DNA of 15,879 nt. Source: Candidatus Puniceispirillum sp. (GTDB lineage: Bacteria; Pseudomonadota; Alphaproteobacteria; Puniceispirillales; Puniceispirillaceae). The notes under the pieces are model-generated. The model ran no database searches and had not been told where the DNA came from. It saw only the letters and a program-made list of their open reading frames with translations. Each line of letters begins with the position of its first letter. The stretch's first letter is position 1. The stretch covers positions 1-15,879 of the forward strand of contig JADHLR010000021.1 of the NCBI GenBank assembly GCA_016780525.1, given 5' to 3'. Of the stretch, positions 14,403 through 15,879 are shown piece by piece. The position numbers and the translations under genes are program-made.

Positions 14403-15596
14403 TTAACCCTTCACGGCTTTAACAATTTTTTGTGCCGCATCATCAAGGTCATCAGCAGCGATCACATTAAGGCCACTCTCATTGATGATGGCCTTTCCTT
14501 CTTCAACTTTTGTGCCTTCGAGGCGCACCACTAACGGCACATTCAGGCTGATATCCGAAGCTGCCTGTACAACGCCTGTTGCGATAACATCACAGCGCAT
14601 GATACCGCCAAAAATATTCACCAAAATGCCTTTGACATTCGGGTCGGCAGTGATGATTTTAAAGGCGGCTGTCACACGTTCGGTTGTTGCGCTGCCGCCG
14701 ACATCAAGAAAATTCGCCGGCTCAGCACCGTAAAGTTTAATGATATCCATGGTGGCCATGGCAAGGCCGGCACCATTAACCATACAGCCAATTTCGCCAT
14801 CAAGCGCGATATAGGCAAGGTCATGTTTAGACGCTTCGACTTCTTTTTCATCTTCTTCGGTTTCGTCCCGCAATTCCATGATGTCGGGATGACGGAACAG
14901 CGCGTTGCCGTCGAATGACACCTTTGCGTCAAGCACTTGAACATCGTTGGATTTGGTAATGATCAGCGGGTTGATTTCGAGCAGGCTCATATCTTTGGCG
15001 ACAAACGCATTATACAGATTTTTGAACAATGCCGTGCCCTGCGTGCGGGCAGTGCCGTCCAGCTGCAGCGCATCAGCAAGCTTTGCCGCATCGCTGTCGG
15101 TGCATCCGGCGCTGGCTGTGATGCCAATCGAATGGATCAGTTCTGGCGTATCATGCGCCACGGTTTCGATATCCATGCCGCCCTCGGTAGAGGCGACAAA
15201 TGATGTTTTGCCGGTTTCGCGATCGACCAATATCGATAGATATAATTCACGGTCGATGTCGGCGCCGTCTTCGACATAAATCCGGTTTACAGCTTTGCCT
15301 GACGGGCCAGTTTGCTGTGTCACCAATGTTTTGCCAAACATTTCACGAATATTTTCAAGCGCTTCGTCAGCCGAGAAGGAAACCCGTACGCCGCCTTTTG
15401 CATCAGCTGGCAGCTCCTTAAACTTGCCTTTGCCGCGGCCACCAGCGTGAATTTGGCTTTTGACGACCCAAACCGGGCCGGGCAGCGCCGCAACAGCGGA
15501 CTCGGCCTGCTCAATTGCGGTTATCGCGGCACCTTTTGCGATCGGCGCGCCAAACTCCTGCAGGATTTGTTTGGCCTGATGCTCATGAATATTCAT
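14403..15596 (-). CDS. sucC: succinyl-CoA synthetase (succinate-CoA ligase) beta subunit
   Basis: 397-residue beta subunit with an N-terminal ATP-grasp domain. It binds the nucleotide and activates succinate for the alpha-subunit phosphohistidine. Lys46 and GGRGKGK (52-58) match the nucleotide-binding lysine and glycine loop. ASTEGGMDIE and NGAGLAMATMDIIKLYG are near-invariant in alphaproteobacterial SucC. The C-terminal flavodoxin-like domain has VNIFGGIMRCD (ending at 336) and VVRLEGTKVEEGK. The region RDETEEDEKEVEASK matches the acidic linker of this clade. GAGAGG-like bases at 15607-15616 on the - strand form the ribosome binding site about 10-12 nt before the ATG. It heads a sucCD pair. 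No mdh is visible in the 283 bp upstream, and sucAB does not follow. Confidence 0.96.
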   Translation of the reverse strand: MNIHEHQAKQILQEFGAPIAKGAAITAIEQAESAVAALPGPVWVVKSQIHAGGRGKGKFKELPADAKGGVRVSFSADEALENIREMFGKTLVTQQTGPSGKAVNRIYVEDGADIDRELYLSILVDRETGKTSFVASTEGGMDIETVAHDTPELIHSIGITASAGCTDSDAAKLADALQLDGTARTQGTALFKNLYNAFVAKDMSLLEINPLIITKSNDVQVLDAKVSFDGNALFRHPDIMELRDETEEDEKEVEASKHDLAYIALDGEIGCMVNGAGLAMATMDIIKLYGAEPANFLDVGGSATTERVTAAFKIITADPNVKGILVNIFGGIMRCDVIATGVVQAASDISLNVPLVVRLEGTKVEEGKAIINESGLNVIAADDLDDAAQKIVKAVKG

Positions 15597-15879
15597 CTTT
15601 GTTCTGTTCCTCTCTATGTCTTCATGCCGCCGCTACCGTGACGACATCTATCCATCCCACTGCTGACAAAATCTGAGATGCTGGTGCAAATCAGATCGGT
15701 TATGACCGGCGGCGAGCTTCCCCATTTTTGGCATTATTTCGACAGCGAATCTATGCCTAATTGCGTGCCATTGGTGATTGTGCTGCGCGTTTTGACAAGC
15801 CAAAATAATGAAATTTTTTTCACGAATTTCGACCTGATTTCAAACAGAGCGCTTTGTGTCTAATATCTCCAACAACATG
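15597..15879. other. intergenic region upstream of sucC, no gene recognised
   Basis: These 283 bp should hold the sucCD promoter and leader, but I see no convincing -35/-10 pair on the - strand. A short open frame at 15678-15863 (+) has AT-rich, unprotein-like composition and no ribosome binding site. The right part (15790-15850) is AT-rich. A small inverted repeat GAAATT...AATTTC lies near 15810-15830, with no known function. Confidence 0.5.

Noticed and set aside
13496..15596. Possibility that sucCD is malate-CoA ligase (mtkAB) of a serine cycle linked to formate metabolism.
   Set aside because: Both subunits read like typical alphaproteobacterial SucC and SucD, and no serine-cycle gene (mcl, ppc, sga, hpr) is present in the window.
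15754..15770. A - strand TGGCACG followed by AATTAGGCAT resembles a sigma-54 -24/-12 promoter for sucCD.
   Set aside because: The -12 element reads TAGGC instead of TTGCW, and sucCD is a housekeeping operon not expected to use sigma-54.

Overview
The window looks like ordinary chromosomal DNA of an aerobic, heterotrophic alphaproteobacterium. The basis is the alphaproteobacterial character of SucC/SucD, a tripartite tricarboxylate transporter (TTT), a fused-beta NAD-dependent formate dehydrogenase of the Methylobacterium FDH1 type, and a ScfR-family regulator like rhodobacterial PccR. GC content is moderate and the spacers are AT-rich. A marine lineage such as SAR116 would fit, but that is inference. 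I see no insertion sequence, phage, CRISPR array, tRNA or rRNA gene.

Layout, left to right: (1) 1-567 is mostly non-coding. It has a coding-looking but broken fragment at the left edge, an AT-rich palindrome and a TGGTATACCA operator-like site. (2) 568-3764 is a TTT operon tctC-tctB-tctA on the + strand, with a hairpin between tctC and tctB and a strong terminator at 3806-3840. (3) 3923-5759, on the - strand, holds a PIG3-type quinone oxidoreductase followed by a TauE/SafE-family permease. (4) 5998-10481, on the + strand, is a two-gene formate dehydrogenase operon: a fused NuoE/NuoF-like diaphorase subunit and a Mo/W catalytic subunit. (5) 10580-12025, on the - strand, is a ScfR-family regulator. 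It is divergent from a ketopantoate-reductase-like gene at 12347-13408 on the + strand. (6) 13496-15596, on the - strand, is sucCD. Each of the three convergent gene pairs is separated by a terminator hairpin that looks bidirectional.

Functional picture: the TTT system would import an organic acid. Formate dehydrogenase would oxidise formate to CO2 and feed NADH to respiration. SucCD is the substrate-level phosphorylation step of the TCA cycle. The ScfR protein probably senses a short-chain acyl-CoA.

The most interesting signals are regulatory. The same 10-bp palindrome TGGTATACCA, typical of GntR/FCD regulators, lies upstream of both tctC and the formate dehydrogenase operon. A second AT-rich operator-like element (TTGTAAA...TTTACAA) lies both in the scfR/reductase divergent spacer and about 390 bp upstream of tctC. 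Together they suggest that organic-acid uptake, formate oxidation and short-chain acyl-CoA sensing are wired together. I did not find a convincing wholly new system of genes.
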